The notes: a model not told the origin generated them from the sequence alone. A stretch of DNA of 14,522 nucleotides from Spirochaetota bacterium (GCA_023406985.1 JAEXTK010000022.1:1-14522); one strand, 5' to 3'. Counted from the first letter of the stretch, positions 1 through 7,856 are shown. Numbers and translations are program-made.

Positions 1-75
1 GTCGTCGCCGGGAACGGCGGGGCCGCCAAGGCCGCCTCCGTCCTCGGCGCCGAGGTCCGGCCGCTCCCGGTATAG
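1..75 (+). CDS. C-terminal fragment of an unidentified protein
   Basis: The first frame is open from the window edge and ends at TAG (73-75), giving 24 residues that finish GAEVRPLPV. The start lies outside the window. The tail is rich in Ala, Gly and Val, which is compatible with a real C-terminus but also with chance in GC-rich DNA. It converges on the leftward DUF3783 gene with only 6 bases between the stop codons, a normal packing for two real convergent genes. No family can be assigned. Confidence 0.35.
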   Translation, partial: VVAGNGGAAKAASVLGAEVRPLPV

Positions 76-81
76 GAGCGG
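61..81. other. Hairpin at the convergent gene ends
   Basis: CCGCTCC (61-67) and GGAGCGG (75-81) form a perfect 7-bp stem around the loop CGGTATA. It spans the TAG stop of the rightward fragment and abuts the TGA of the leftward DUF3783 gene at 82-84. No T tract follows on either strand, so it is not a canonical intrinsic terminator. It may protect 3' ends or weakly block both transcripts. Confidence 0.35.
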
Positions 82-297
82 TCAGCGCTTCGGCGGGTTT
101 TTCTTGAGATACTCGTGGTCTTCCGACACGTCGGCGATGAGCCGCGAGACCTTCCACTCCTGGTTGGTCGGCGTCGACATCGCGAAGGCCACCTCCGCGG
201 GGTCGCCGCCGCTCTCGGCGATGGCTTTCTTGGCGGCCCGCATGACCGCGATGACCTGTTCGTGCGTGAAACCGTGCAAGAAAACTACCTGCGCCAT
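82..297 (-). CDS. DUF3783 domain protein, small cytoplasmic, unknown function
   Basis: A 71-residue protein with no signal peptide or membrane helix. It starts with a hydrophobic strand and FLHGFT, has a central amphipathic helix (about residues 12-28), then the motif STPTN followed by W (about 41-48) and a C-terminal EDHEYLKK. The 'hGF...TPTN..W....L..EH' layout matches my memory of the DUF3783 family, whose function is unknown. The ATG at 297 has a strong Shine-Dalgarno sequence (GGAGGT, complement of 302-307). It lies 19 bases downstream of the DUF2807 stop, so the two are probably co-transcribed. Family assignment is from motif memory; that the gene is real is well supported. Confidence 0.72.
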   Translation of the reverse strand: MAQVVFLHGFTHEQVIAVMRAAKKAIAESGGDPAEVAFAMSTPTNQEWKVSRLIADVSEDHEYLKKNPPKR

Positions 298-316
298 GCG
301 GACCTCCGATGCTGCG

Positions 317-1177
317 TTATGTTCCCGGCCGTATGTCGGCGGACCCGCTCGTGCGCGCGGTGACGGTCGGCGTTCCCCAATACAATACCGAAGCCGCCCC
401 CGACGCGTCCACTTCGAGCGAGTCTGCGGCGGTCGTTTCCACGCGCCCCGCTCCGGCGAGGCGGGCCTTCACGCGGCGCGCCTCCAAACCCTTGGCGGCG
501 ACCGCGGCCGAGCCGCTCAGGTCCAGTTCCAAGGCCTCGGCCTTCCCGGCGAGCGTGACCTCCCCGCCGCCCGACATCACGAGGGCGACGCGGTCGGCGT
601 CCAGGTCGCGCACGGTCGCCGCGCCGGAGCCGCTCAAGTCCATGCCGAGCTGATCGAGGTCCCCGGCGAGCCGCACGGTACCCGATCCGGAGAGTCGGAT
701 CCGCGCCCGCTCCGCCGCGACTTCGGCCTCGACCGAGCCCGATCCGCTCACGACGATGTCCAGGTCGTCCGTCTCCCACGGCGAGAGGGCCTGGAAATCG
801 GCTGCTCCCGAAAGGTCGAGGCTCCCGAAGGCAGGGGAGGTGAGATCGAATTCGAGGACCTGCAGGCCCGAGACGCTCACGCCGGGGCGGAAGCCGAGCT
901 TGAGCCTCCCGCCGTCCGTCCCGCAGTCCAGGTGCTCGAAGAGCGACTCGTGCGTGCGGACGACGAGCTTCGGAGCCGGGCCGGCCTTCCACCGGACCTT
1001 CCCGACGCCGCTCACGGCTACCGCGTCAAAGGAAGTGACGTAAATCTCTTTTTCGATGACCGGGCCCTTCGCCCGGACCGGGGTCCATACGCCGTACCGC
1101 CCGTCGGCGACCCCGGAGGCGAACGCCGTGCCCGCGGCCAGGGCAATGGCGGCCGCGCACGTGATAATGCGTTTCAT
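317..1177 (-). CDS. Exported DUF2807 (GIN-domain) beta-helix protein
   Basis: 286 residues from ATG at 1177. The frame is open 17 codons further upstream, but this ATG has a Shine-Dalgarno-like CGAGGT 7 bases before it and directly begins a signal peptide (MKRIITCAAAIALAAGTAFA, probable signal peptidase I site after AFA). The mature protein opens with the pattern typical of DUF2807, 'F..V.V.G.G.V....G..P.LVVRT', then repeats short strands marked by SGAAD, SGSGS, LSGSGT, LSGSGA, MSGGGE and LSGSAA about every 18-20 residues. This is the periodicity of a right-handed beta-helix. The family is described as a putative adhesin/head-GIN domain; its biochemical role is not established. It probably faces the periplasm or surface. 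It is divergent from clpB and upstream of the DUF3783 gene. Confidence 0.85.
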   Translation of the reverse strand: MKRIITCAAAIALAAGTAFASGVADGRYGVWTPVRAKGPVIEKEIYVTSFDAVAVSGVGKVRWKAGPAPKLVVRTHESLFEHLDCGTDGGRLKLGFRPGVSVSGLQVLEFDLTSPAFGSLDLSGAADFQALSPWETDDLDIVVSGSGSVEAEVAAERARIRLSGSGTVRLAGDLDQLGMDLSGSGAATVRDLDADRVALVMSGGGEVTLAGKAEALELDLSGSAAVAAKGLEARRVKARLAGAGRVETTAADSLEVDASGAASVLYWGTPTVTARTSGSADIRPGT

Positions 1178-1209
1178 GGTGAACCTCGCATTACGGTGAA
1201 AAGGATGAC

Positions 1210-1236
1210 GTCCCGTACGGGACTCCACCGAATATA
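1210..1236 (-). promoter_or_regulatory. Probable -10 element and 14-bp palindromic operator for the DUF2807 gene
   Basis: On the minus strand TATATT (1236-1231) is a good -10 hexamer; no clear -35 is seen. Just downstream, around the expected transcription start, lies the perfect palindrome GTCCCGTACGGGAC (1210-1223). A perfect dyad at +1 is a typical repressor-site position. It is 74 bases upstream of the clpB start codon and upstream of clpB's predicted -35, so it more likely serves the leftward gene. The regulator is unknown. Confidence 0.4.
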
Positions 1237-1259
1237 GCGCCTGCCGGCCCGCGCGTCCA

Positions 1260-1288
1260 TTGCCGACGCCCTTCGCGGATAGTACATT
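1260..1288 (+). promoter_or_regulatory. Predicted sigma-70-type promoter of clpB, leaderless
   Basis: TTGCCG (1260-1265), a 17-base spacer, then TACATT (1283-1288). Only eight bases separate the -10 from the ATG at 1297, placing transcription start at about the first codon. No Shine-Dalgarno sequence precedes the ATG. No CIRCE repeat (TTAGCACTC/GAGTGCTAA) was found in the 119-base intergenic region. Confidence 0.5.
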
Positions 1289-1296
1289 CGAATCAT

Positions 1297-3885
1297 ATGG
1301 ACTACGAACGATTCACCGTAAAGGCGCAGGAAGCCCTCCGCGAGGCTTCCTCCGAAGCGCAGAAGAACGACCAGACCCAGGTCGACCCCGAGCACCTCCT
1401 CCTCGCGCTCGTGACGCAGGACGACGGCATCGTGCCGCCCGTCCTGGAGCGGATCGGCGCCGATCCCGCTTCCATCGCCGACGGGGTCCGCTCAATCCTC
1501 AAGAACAAGCCCAAGGTCTACGGGGAGGCGGCCCAGCTCTACTTCGCGCCGCTCTCCTCCCGCGTCCTCGCCAAGGCGGAGGCCGAGGCCGCCTCGCTCA
1601 AGGACGAGTACGTCTCCGCCGAGCACATCCTCCTCGGCCTCGTGGCGGTGGAGAGCCCGTCGCAGAACATCCTCAAGGAAGCCGGCGTCACCAAGGACGC
1701 CATCCTCACCGCCCTCAAGGCCGTGCGCGGGTCCTCGCGCGTCACGGACCAGAATCCCGAGGAAAAGTACCAGGTCCTGGACAAGTATTGCCGCGACCTC
1801 ACCTCGCTCGCGCGCGCGGAGAAGCTCGACCCGGTGATCGGGCGGGACGAGGAGATCCGGCGCGTCATGCAGGTCCTCTCGCGCCGCACCAAGAACAATC
1901 CCGTCCTCATCGGCGAACCGGGCGTCGGCAAGACCGCCATCGCCGAGGGCCTCGCCCGCCGCATCGTCGCCGGCGACGTGCCCGAGGGCCTCAAGGGCAA
2001 GAAGCTGCTCGCGCTCGACATCGGCGCCCTCGTCGCGGGAGCCAAGTTCCGCGGCGAGTTCGAGGAGCGCCTCAAGGCGGTGATCCACGAGGTGCAGGCA
2101 GCCGGCGGCAACATCATCCTCTTCATCGACGAGCTCCACACCCTCGTGGGCGCGGGCGCCGCGGAGGGGGCCACCGACGCGTCCAACCTCCTCAAGCCGG
2201 CCCTCGCGCGGGGCGAGCTCCGCTGCATCGGGGCCACGACCCTGGACGAGTACCGCCAGCACATCGAGAAGGACGCCGCGCTGGAGCGCCGCTTCCAGCA
2301 GGTCTACTGCGCCGAGCCCTCGGTGACGGACACCATCGCCATCCTCCGCGGCCTCAAGGAGCGCTACGAGGTCCACCACGGCGTGCGCATCAAGGACGAA
2401 GCCCTCGTGGCAGCCGCCACGCTCTCGGACCGCTACATCACGAGCCGCTTCCTTCCCGACAAGGCCATCGACCTCGTGGACGAGGCGGCCTCCCGGCTCA
2501 AGATGGAGCTCGACAGCCGGCCGACGGAACTCGACAAGCTCGAGCGCAAGCTCCTCCAGCTTTCCATAGAGAAGCAGGCCCTCCAGCGCGAGGAGGACCC
2601 CGCCTCGGTGGAGCGGAGGGCCAAGCTGGAAAAGGAAGTCGCCGACCTCGGCGCCGAGCGGGACGCCATGAAGGCCCGCTGGGACGCGGAAAAGAAGTCC
2701 ATCGGCGAACTGCGTAGCCTCAAGCAGCGCATCGAGGAACTCAAGATCGAGGAGACGAAGTGGGAGCGGGAGGGCAACCTCGCCAAGGCCGCCGAGGTCA
2801 AGCACGGCCTCATTCCCGCTTCCCAGCGCAAGCTCGCCGAGCTCTCCGCCGCGATGGAGGCCAAGCGCGGCGACGCGTCCCTCCTCCGCGAGGAGGTGAG
2901 CGAGGAGGACATCGCCCAGGTCGTGTCCACCTGGACGGGCATCCCCGTGTCCAAGATGCTCGCCGGGGAGCTCCAGAAGTACCTTGACCTGGAGAAGGTG
3001 CTGGAAAAGCGCGTGGTGGGCCAGGACGCCGCCGTGGAGGCCGTCGCGGACGCGATCAGGCGCAACAAGGCCGGCCTCTCGGACGCCGCGCGGCCCCTCG
3101 GCTCCTTCCTCTTCCTGGGGCCGACGGGCGTCGGCAAGACGGAGCTGGCCAAGACCCTCGCCGATTTCCTCTTCAACGACGAGAAGGCCCTCACCCGCAT
3201 CGATATGAGCGAGTACGGGGAAAAGCACTCGGTGAGCCGCCTCATCGGCGCGCCTCCCGGCTACGTCGGCTACGAGCAGGGCGGCCAGCTCACGGAGGCG
3301 GTCCGGCGCCGGCCCTACAGCGTCATCCTCTTCGACGAGATCGAGAAGGCCCACCTGGAGGTCTTCAACGTCTTCCTCCAGATCCTGGACGAGGGGCGGC
3401 TCACCGCCGGCCAGGGCCGCGTCGTGGACTTCAAGAACGCCATCGTGATCATGACGAGCAACCTCGGCTCGGACCTCATCCTCGCGGCCAAGAACGGCGA
3501 GGAAATCCGGGACGCCCTGAACGAACTCCTGAAGGCGAGCTTCAAGCCGGAATTCCTCAACCGTATCGACGAGACGGTGATCTTCAACCGGCTCGGCGCG
3601 GCCGAGATCGGAAAGATCGTGGACATCCAGCTGCAGCGACTCGCCCGGCGCCTGGAGGACCGCAAGCTCGGCCTCAAGGTCTCGGACGGCGCCAAGGCCT
3701 TCCTGGCCGGCCGCGGCTACGACCCGATGTTCGGAGCCCGGCCCCTCAAGCGGGCCATCCAGGCCGAACTGGAGAACCCGCTCGCGAAAGCCATGATCGC
3801 GGGGCGCTTCGCGGAGGGGGACCGCCTGCTCGTGGACGTCGAAGGGGAGGGCCTCGTCTTCAAGAAAGGCGTATCCAAGACGTGA
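1297..3885 (+). CDS. clpB: ClpB protein disaggregase (Hsp104/AAA+ chaperone)
   Basis: Cytoplasmic ATP-driven disaggregase that, with DnaK, DnaJ and GrpE, pulls polypeptides out of aggregates. At 862 residues it is full length (E. coli ClpB is 857). Order seen: Clp N-domain (about 1-145, opening FTVKAQEAL); first AAA+ module with Walker A GEPGVGKT (206-213) and Walker B FIDELHT (about 275-281); coiled-coil M-domain rich in Glu, Lys and Leu (about 400-530), which separates ClpB from ClpA/ClpC; second AAA+ module with Walker A GPTGVGKT (608-615) and Walker B ILFDEIEKAH (about 677-686), TSNLGS sensor, and the C-terminal motif GYDPMFGARPLKRAIQ. All key motifs are intact. It is a single-gene unit closed by a strong terminator. 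The start has no Shine-Dalgarno sequence. Dense shadow ORFs on both strands reflect high GC. Confidence 0.98.
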   Translation: MDYERFTVKAQEALREASSEAQKNDQTQVDPEHLLLALVTQDDGIVPPVLERIGADPASIADGVRSILKNKPKVYGEAAQLYFAPLSSRVLAKAEAEAASLKDEYVSAEHILLGLVAVESPSQNILKEAGVTKDAILTALKAVRGSSRVTDQNPEEKYQVLDKYCRDLTSLARAEKLDPVIGRDEEIRRVMQVLSRRTKNNPVLIGEPGVGKTAIAEGLARRIVAGDVPEGLKGKKLLALDIGALVAGAKFRGEFEERLKAVIHEVQAAGGNIILFIDELHTLVGAGAAEGATDASNLLKPALARGELRCIGATTLDEYRQHIEKDAALERRFQQVYCAEPSVTDTIAILRGLKERYEVHHGVRIKDEALVAAATLSDRYITSRFLPDKAIDLVDEAASRLKMELDSRPTELDKLERKLLQLSIEKQALQREEDPASVERRAKLEKEVADLGAERDAMKARWDAEKKSIGELRSLKQRIEELKIEETKWEREGNLAKAAEVKHGLIPASQRKLAELSAAMEAKRGDASLLREEVSEEDIAQVVSTWTGIPVSKMLAGELQKYLDLEKVLEKRVVGQDAAVEAVADAIRRNKAGLSDAARPLGSFLFLGPTGVGKTELAKTLADFLFNDEKALTRIDMSEYGEKHSVSRLIGAPPGYVGYEQGGQLTEAVRRRPYSVILFDEIEKAHLEVFNVFLQILDEGRLTAGQGRVVDFKNAIVIMTSNLGSDLILAAKNGEEIRDALNELLKASFKPEFLNRIDETVIFNRLGAAEIGKIVDIQLQRLARRLEDRKLGLKVSDGAKAFLAGRGYDPMFGARPLKRAIQAELENPLAKAMIAGRFAEGDRLLVDVEGEGLVFKKGVSKT

Positions 3886-3906
3886 CCCCGTCCGGGAGCG
3901 GCATCG

Positions 3907-3937
3907 GCTCGCCGCGGCTGCGGCGAGCTTTTTTTTT
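3907..3937 (+). terminator. Rho-independent terminator of clpB
   Basis: Perfect 9-bp stem GCTCGCCGC (3907-3915) / GCGGCGAGC (3920-3928) with a 4-base loop GGCT, followed at once by nine T (3929-3937). It begins 22 bases after the clpB stop. Confidence 0.95.
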
Positions 3938-4018
3938 CGCCTCGGGCCCTTTCGGTCCGGCAAAGGAGCGTATACACTGTCAAGGGTAACCTAAAAATTC
4001 GTCAAGTCGAGGTTAAAA

Positions 4019-5482
4019 TTGTCGCTCGCCCTCATCTTCGCCCTGTTCCTACCCGCTATTTCGGTCGTCTACATGCTCATCCTGTGGCTGATCTTCAAGC
4101 GGACGGTCACCTTCAAGATCTCCGCGGCCCTCGCGGGCAGCCTCATGACGGTCTCCGCCGTGAGCTTCCTCATCGGCTACAAGGGACTCGGCGTGTTGAT
4201 CTGGGCGACGCCCCTCGTCGGCGTGGCCTTCGTGCTGACCTACCTCGGCATCGACCGGTTCATCGCGCGGCCGCTCCGCCGCACCTACGGCATGCTCTAC
4301 GAGATGGCCGAGGGCGACGGCGACCTCAGCCGGCGGCTCGATATCCGGTCGAGGGACGAAGTCGGGCGTATTTCCTCCAACTTCAACCGGCTCGTGGAGA
4401 AGCTCTCCCTCATCGTCCGCAACCTCAAGGAGGTCGCCTCGAAGGGCTCCATGATCGGTAGCGAGCTCGCGTCGAGCTCCGAGGAGCTGTCCGCGACGGT
4501 GGAGCAGATCGCGCGGACCATCGACGCGATGAGCGCCAAGGTCGCGTCCCAGAGCGACGAGATGAAGCGCGCCAACGTGGACGTCCGCGAGATCAAGAAC
4601 GCCATCGAGCGCCTCAACGCGCTCATCGGCGAACAGTCCGCCACCGTGGAGGAGTCCTCCGCGTCCATAGAGGAGATCGTCGCCTCGATCAAGAACATCG
4701 CGAGCGTGACCGAACTCAAGAAAGCGGTCTCCGACAAGCTCGTCGCCCTCGCGGTGGAAGGCGAGCAGGGTATGGATTCCACGGTCGCCGAAATAGACGA
4801 GATATCGAAATCGGCCGAAACCATATTCGAACTCGTCGGCATGATCGACACGATCGCGGCGCAGACCAACCTCCTCGCGATGAACGCTTCCATAGAAGCC
4901 GCGCACGCGGGCGAGGCGGGGAAGGGGTTCTCCGTCGTCGCCGACGAGATCCGCAAGCTCGCCGAGACGACGGTGGAGAACTCGAAGGATATCTCCGATT
5001 CGCTCAAGACGATCGTGGAGAAGATCCAGAAGACTCAGGATACGTCGAAGACGACGGGCCGCGCCATCCGGGAGATCATCGCGGGCATCTCCGACGTATC
5101 CGCGGGGATGAACGAGACCCTCGCCGGGATGCGCGAACTATCCGTCGGTTCGGCGGGCATCACCGAATCCCTCGCGGGCCTCGTCCGCATCTCCGGAGAA
5201 GTCCGTACCAACTCCGGAGGGATGGCGGAGATGACCTCCCGCGTCGGGGACGCCATGGAGCATATCGCCCGCCTCGCCGAGGAGAACCGCATCGGCATGG
5301 GCGAAGCGGCGATCGGGGCCGAGGGTATCGCCGAATCCGTCGTCCTCCTCGCCAACCTGGGGGCGGAGAACGCGGAGAACATGAACCGTCTGGAAACGGA
5401 GATCGGGCGGTTCGCGCTCGATCCGCGCGCGGCAGGCGCGCGGTCGGCGCCGGACGGGAGGCCGGCTACGCGGGCCTCCTAG
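4019..5482 (+). CDS. Methyl-accepting chemotaxis protein without a periplasmic sensor domain
   Basis: 487 residues. TTG is taken as the start because GAGG (4009-4012) sits 6 bases before it and the protein then opens directly with a membrane helix. Helices are at about 3-26, 33-53 and 57-76, with only short loops, so no extracytoplasmic ligand domain fits. HAMP follows (about 84-129, RPLRRTY...DEVGRIS), then a long coiled-coil signalling domain with the hairpin tip IDTIAAQTNLLAMN, IEAAHAGEAGKGFSVVADEI (about 276-315) that contacts CheA/CheW. It probably signals through CheA to the flagellar motor and may sense something in the membrane or cytoplasm. The C-terminus (RPATRAS) has no CheR-tethering pentapeptide. 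A weak promoter may lie at 3950-3978 (-10-like TACACT at 3973). It follows the clpB terminator, so it is a separate unit, and converges on the next gene. Confidence 0.93.
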   Translation: MSLALIFALFLPAISVVYMLILWLIFKRTVTFKISAALAGSLMTVSAVSFLIGYKGLGVLIWATPLVGVAFVLTYLGIDRFIARPLRRTYGMLYEMAEGDGDLSRRLDIRSRDEVGRISSNFNRLVEKLSLIVRNLKEVASKGSMIGSELASSSEELSATVEQIARTIDAMSAKVASQSDEMKRANVDVREIKNAIERLNALIGEQSATVEESSASIEEIVASIKNIASVTELKKAVSDKLVALAVEGEQGMDSTVAEIDEISKSAETIFELVGMIDTIAAQTNLLAMNASIEAAHAGEAGKGFSVVADEIRKLAETTVENSKDISDSLKTIVEKIQKTQDTSKTTGRAIREIIAGISDVSAGMNETLAGMRELSVGSAGITESLAGLVRISGEVRTNSGGMAEMTSRVGDAMEHIARLAEENRIGMGEAAIGAEGIAESVVLLANLGAENAENMNRLETEIGRFALDPRAAGARSAPDGRPATRAS

Positions 5483-5509
5483 GGCGCGTCGCGGCGAGAG
5501 CGGGAAACT

Positions 5510-6382
5510 TCAGGGCAGGGCGCGGAGGGCTTCCTCGGAGAGGACGAGCATGACGCGGCCCTCGCGGAGGAGCCGCCGGTTTTCTTCGGAAGAGGTGATC
5601 TTGAGCGCGTCGTCCCGGTCGATGATGGGGTCCGTGGCCCGCGTGCCGAAGAGGCCGCGCGCGAGGATGCGCAGGGGCGCGGGACCGACGAGCGCCGCGA
5701 TGTCCGGCCCGCTCTCCGCGGCCTCCCGGCTGGACGCGTAGCGGACGATGCCGCGCGCGGCCGCGATGCCCGGCTCCACCATGTTGCGCTCGTAGACCAA
5801 GTTCATGTCCGAGTCCCAGATTTTCGGGAAGAAACAGGCGTTCGCCCGGGAAACGATCTGCCTGCCGTGGAGGGCGAGGGGATCGTCGGCGTAGATGACG
5901 ATGCCGGTGTAGGGCCGCGTCGCGCGTCCCTCGAGCGTGCGCTGCGGCTCCGCGGCGCGGCGGTGGCGGACGAGGCGGGCCGAGAGCGCATGGAGATCGA
6001 TGGAGTAGGCCACGGAAAGCGTGCCGAGATCGGGGGAGAGCACCGGCGCCGAGCGGCGGGCGGATGCTACGGCGGTCGCGACGTCGGCGAGCGTGAGGCC
6101 CCCCGAACCGATGAGGTCCTCCACGGTGGCGGAGGAGTCCACCGGCAGCGCGAGTAGGGTCGGTTGGACCAGGCGGGGGAATTCCATGTCCGCGATCTCC
6201 TCGGCCTGGGACCGGCCCGTCGGTAGGCGGAGGCCGGCGGACGCGAGATCGAGGGTGGAGGAGGCCTCCAGGCGGAGGCTGTCCCAGCGGATGGATCGGG
6301 TTATGTCGATGCGGTAGCCCTGCGCGGAGAGCGAGGAAGCCGCGAGCGCGAGGGTAGCGCAGAGCGCGAAACGGCACATCAT
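5510..6382 (-). CDS. Exported protein of unknown function, LPP20-like motifs
   Basis: 290 residues from ATG at 6382, which overlaps the TGA of the upstream transglycosylase (ATGA), so translation is probably coupled. A second ATG at 6379 is better spaced from the GGAGG, so the start could be one codon later. N-terminal signal peptide MMCRFALCATLALAASSLSA, with probable cleavage before QG and no lipobox. The frame stays open far upstream but only as a shadow of the transglycosylase gene. Two blocks look conserved: YTGIVIYADD...CFFPKIWDSDMNLVYERN (158-200) and DPIIDRDDALKI...LLREGRVMLVL (251-281). They resemble, from memory, the 'TGLVVDARG...PRI.DE.G..VYG' and 'ISREDA..I...N..FL...RVVFVL' blocks of exported proteins often labelled LPP20-like or flagellar assembly-associated. 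Function is unknown. Third gene of the leftward envelope operon. Confidence 0.82.
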   Translation of the reverse strand: MMCRFALCATLALAASSLSAQGYRIDITRSIRWDSLRLEASSTLDLASAGLRLPTGRSQAEEIADMEFPRLVQPTLLALPVDSSATVEDLIGSGGLTLADVATAVASARRSAPVLSPDLGTLSVAYSIDLHALSARLVRHRRAAEPQRTLEGRATRPYTGIVIYADDPLALHGRQIVSRANACFFPKIWDSDMNLVYERNMVEPGIAAARGIVRYASSREAAESGPDIAALVGPAPLRILARGLFGTRATDPIIDRDDALKITSSEENRRLLREGRVMLVLSEEALRALP

Positions 6383-7785
6383 TGCGCCTCCGCCTTCCTT
6401 ATCGGCGTTTTGAGTTCCCGGCCTTCGCGGAGAATGGCGGAGAGCTCCATGCCGTTGGCCTCCGCGAGGGCTTCGGGGTCGACGTCGTAGGCGAGGGCGA
6501 GGGACCAGAGGGTTTCGCCCTTCTTCACGAGATGCCTCCCGGTGAAGGCCACGGAGGAGTCGACGGGCCGCTCCCGTTCGTAGGGGCCGACCTCCTTGAA
6601 GGCGGGGACGAGGATCTTCGCGCCGATCTTGAGGTAGCGGGCCTGGAGCCCCGGGTTGGACTTCTCGATCATGCTCACCGAGACGCCGTAGTGCTGGGAG
6701 AGGCCGGAGAGCGTGTCGCCCGAGCGGACGATGTGGAAATAGTAGCGGATGAGCTGGAGGTCCTTGCGGGCGAGGGTTTCCTCGATCTTCGCGGCGTCCT
6801 CCGCGCGCACCTTGAGGAAGTAGTTCTTGTCCGGAGGCGTGACGCCGTAGCGGAGCTCCAGGTTCGCGCTGCGGAGGGGCGCGGGGTCCACCTGGGCCTT
6901 TTCCGCGAGGAGGCCGAGGTCCACGGTGCGGCCGACGTTCACCCGCGTCCAGCGGGGATCCTCGGGCCAGCCGAGGTCCACGCCCATCCTCCCCGCGCGG
7001 CCGAGCACCGAGGCCGCCGCGAGGAACTTGGGGACGTAATGGACCGTCTCGGCCTTGAGGTAGCCTTTTTCGCTGAGGGTCCAATAGTCGTTCACGCCCG
7101 CCTTGGCCGCGGCGCGCCGCACGGCGCCGAGCCCCGCGTTGTAGGCGGCCAGGGCCAGGGGCCAATCGCCGAAGTAGCGGTAGTTCTCCTCGAGCTTCCG
7201 GAACGCCGCGTCGGTGGATTTCCAGAAATCCCGGCGCTCGTCCACCCAATCGTCGACGCGGATGCCGAAGGGCGCGATGCTGTTCCGCATGAACTGCCAA
7301 AGTCCGGCCGCGCCCGATTTGCTGACCGCCTGGGCGTTGAAGGCGGATTCTATCACCGGCAGGTAGGCGAGCTCGGGCGGCAAGCCCCGCGCCGCCGCCT
7401 CCGCGCGGATGAGCGGCAGGTACTTCTCGCCCCTGCGCATGACGGCTTCCAGCCACTTCGCGCCGCCCGCGGAAGAATATTGGGCGATGTAGCGCCGGGT
7501 GAGCGGCCGGTCGGCCCCCAGAATCGTGAGCGGCTCCTCGTGGTTCCCGTGCCAGACGAAGCGTTCGGCTTCGGCCTCCGCCTCGGCGCTCGCGCCGCCC
7601 CGGATGGGGCGATCGTAGACCGCGTCTTGGCTCGCCGCCGGGATCCGTTCGGCGGGGGGCCCGACGCGGGGAGAGCTATCCTCCGCGAAGGATACCGCCG
7701 CGCAACAGGCCAGGATGAGGATCTTCGCTACGGTTTCGCGCGGAGGCGAAAAGGGCGCAGGGAAACGCGACGGCTCCGTTTTCAT
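6379..7785 (-). CDS. MltD-like lytic transglycosylase with two LysM domains
   Basis: Cleaves the MurNAc-GlcNAc bond of peptidoglycan, forming 1,6-anhydroMurNAc, in the periplasm. 468 residues from ATG at 7785. The frame is open 35 codons further, but those overlap the upstream gene's end and lack signal-peptide character. Shine-Dalgarno is weak (TTGGA). A hydrophobic export segment (about 19-35, VAKILILACCAAVSFA) follows a charged N-terminus; cleavage after SFA is likely, with a less canonical lipobox (ILAC) as an alternative. Transglycosylase domain at about 125-265: PPELAYLPVIESAFNAQAVS with the likely catalytic Glu146, then SGAAGLWQFM and AYNAG (214-218). LysM 1 (about 349-394, YYFHIVRSGDTLSGLSQHYG) and LysM 2 (about 417-461, HLVKKGETLWSLALAYDV) bind glycan. 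The layout matches MltD. It lies 71 bases after the lipoprotein stop in the same operon. Confidence 0.93.
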   Translation of the reverse strand: MKTEPSRFPAPFSPPRETVAKILILACCAAVSFAEDSSPRVGPPAERIPAASQDAVYDRPIRGGASAEAEAEAERFVWHGNHEEPLTILGADRPLTRRYIAQYSSAGGAKWLEAVMRRGEKYLPLIRAEAAARGLPPELAYLPVIESAFNAQAVSKSGAAGLWQFMRNSIAPFGIRVDDWVDERRDFWKSTDAAFRKLEENYRYFGDWPLALAAYNAGLGAVRRAAAKAGVNDYWTLSEKGYLKAETVHYVPKFLAAASVLGRAGRMGVDLGWPEDPRWTRVNVGRTVDLGLLAEKAQVDPAPLRSANLELRYGVTPPDKNYFLKVRAEDAAKIEETLARKDLQLIRYYFHIVRSGDTLSGLSQHYGVSVSMIEKSNPGLQARYLKIGAKILVPAFKEVGPYERERPVDSSVAFTGRHLVKKGETLWSLALAYDVDPEALAEANGMELSAILREGRELKTPIRKAEAQ

Positions 7786-7840
7786 TTTTCCAACCCGTTT
7801 ACTCGAAGGTCGATGTCGCTGCCACTTCGATACATCGGCA

Positions 7841-7854
7841 CGCGACCGGTCGCG
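7841..7854. repeat. 14-bp perfect palindrome in the lipoprotein-transglycosylase gap
   Basis: CGCGACCGGTCGCG lies 2 bases past the stop of the lipoprotein gene (7857-7859), on its 3' side. The 71-base gap shows no T tract and no convincing promoter. The palindrome could be a short processing hairpin or a protein site. Confidence 0.35.
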
Positions 7855-7856
7855 CC

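Noticed and set aside
1178..1200. Direct repeat GGTGAA at 1178-1183 and 1195-1200
   Set aside because: Six bases only; one copy lies between the Shine-Dalgarno and the start codon. Too short to support a site.
104..1237. 377-codon plus-strand frame over the DUF2807 gene
   Set aside because: Arg/Ala/Gly-rich, no motif or ribosome site; it spans two real leftward genes with signal peptide or family motifs.
1191..1321. 10-bp inverted match TTACGGTGAA (1191-1200) and TTCACCGTAA (1312-1321) flanking the DUF2807/clpB gap
   Set aside because: One arm is inside the clpB coding region, the flanks do not match, and a 10-base match in a region this size can occur by chance.
1260..2717. 485-codon frame overlapping clpB in another plus frame
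   Set aside because: Pro/Arg/His-rich shadow of clpB with no motif.
1492..3963. 823-codon open frame on the minus strand opposite clpB
   Set aside because: It mirrors clpB codons. Its protein is rich in Leu, Glu, Asp, Val and Arg without domain sense, and clpB is unmistakable. GC-rich third positions remove stops on the other strand.
6383..7456. N-terminal extension of the unknown exported protein to a 648-codon frame
   Set aside because: The extra 358 codons lie inside the transglycosylase gene in another frame and read as Arg/Gly/Pro-rich noise; the real start begins a signal peptide at 6382.
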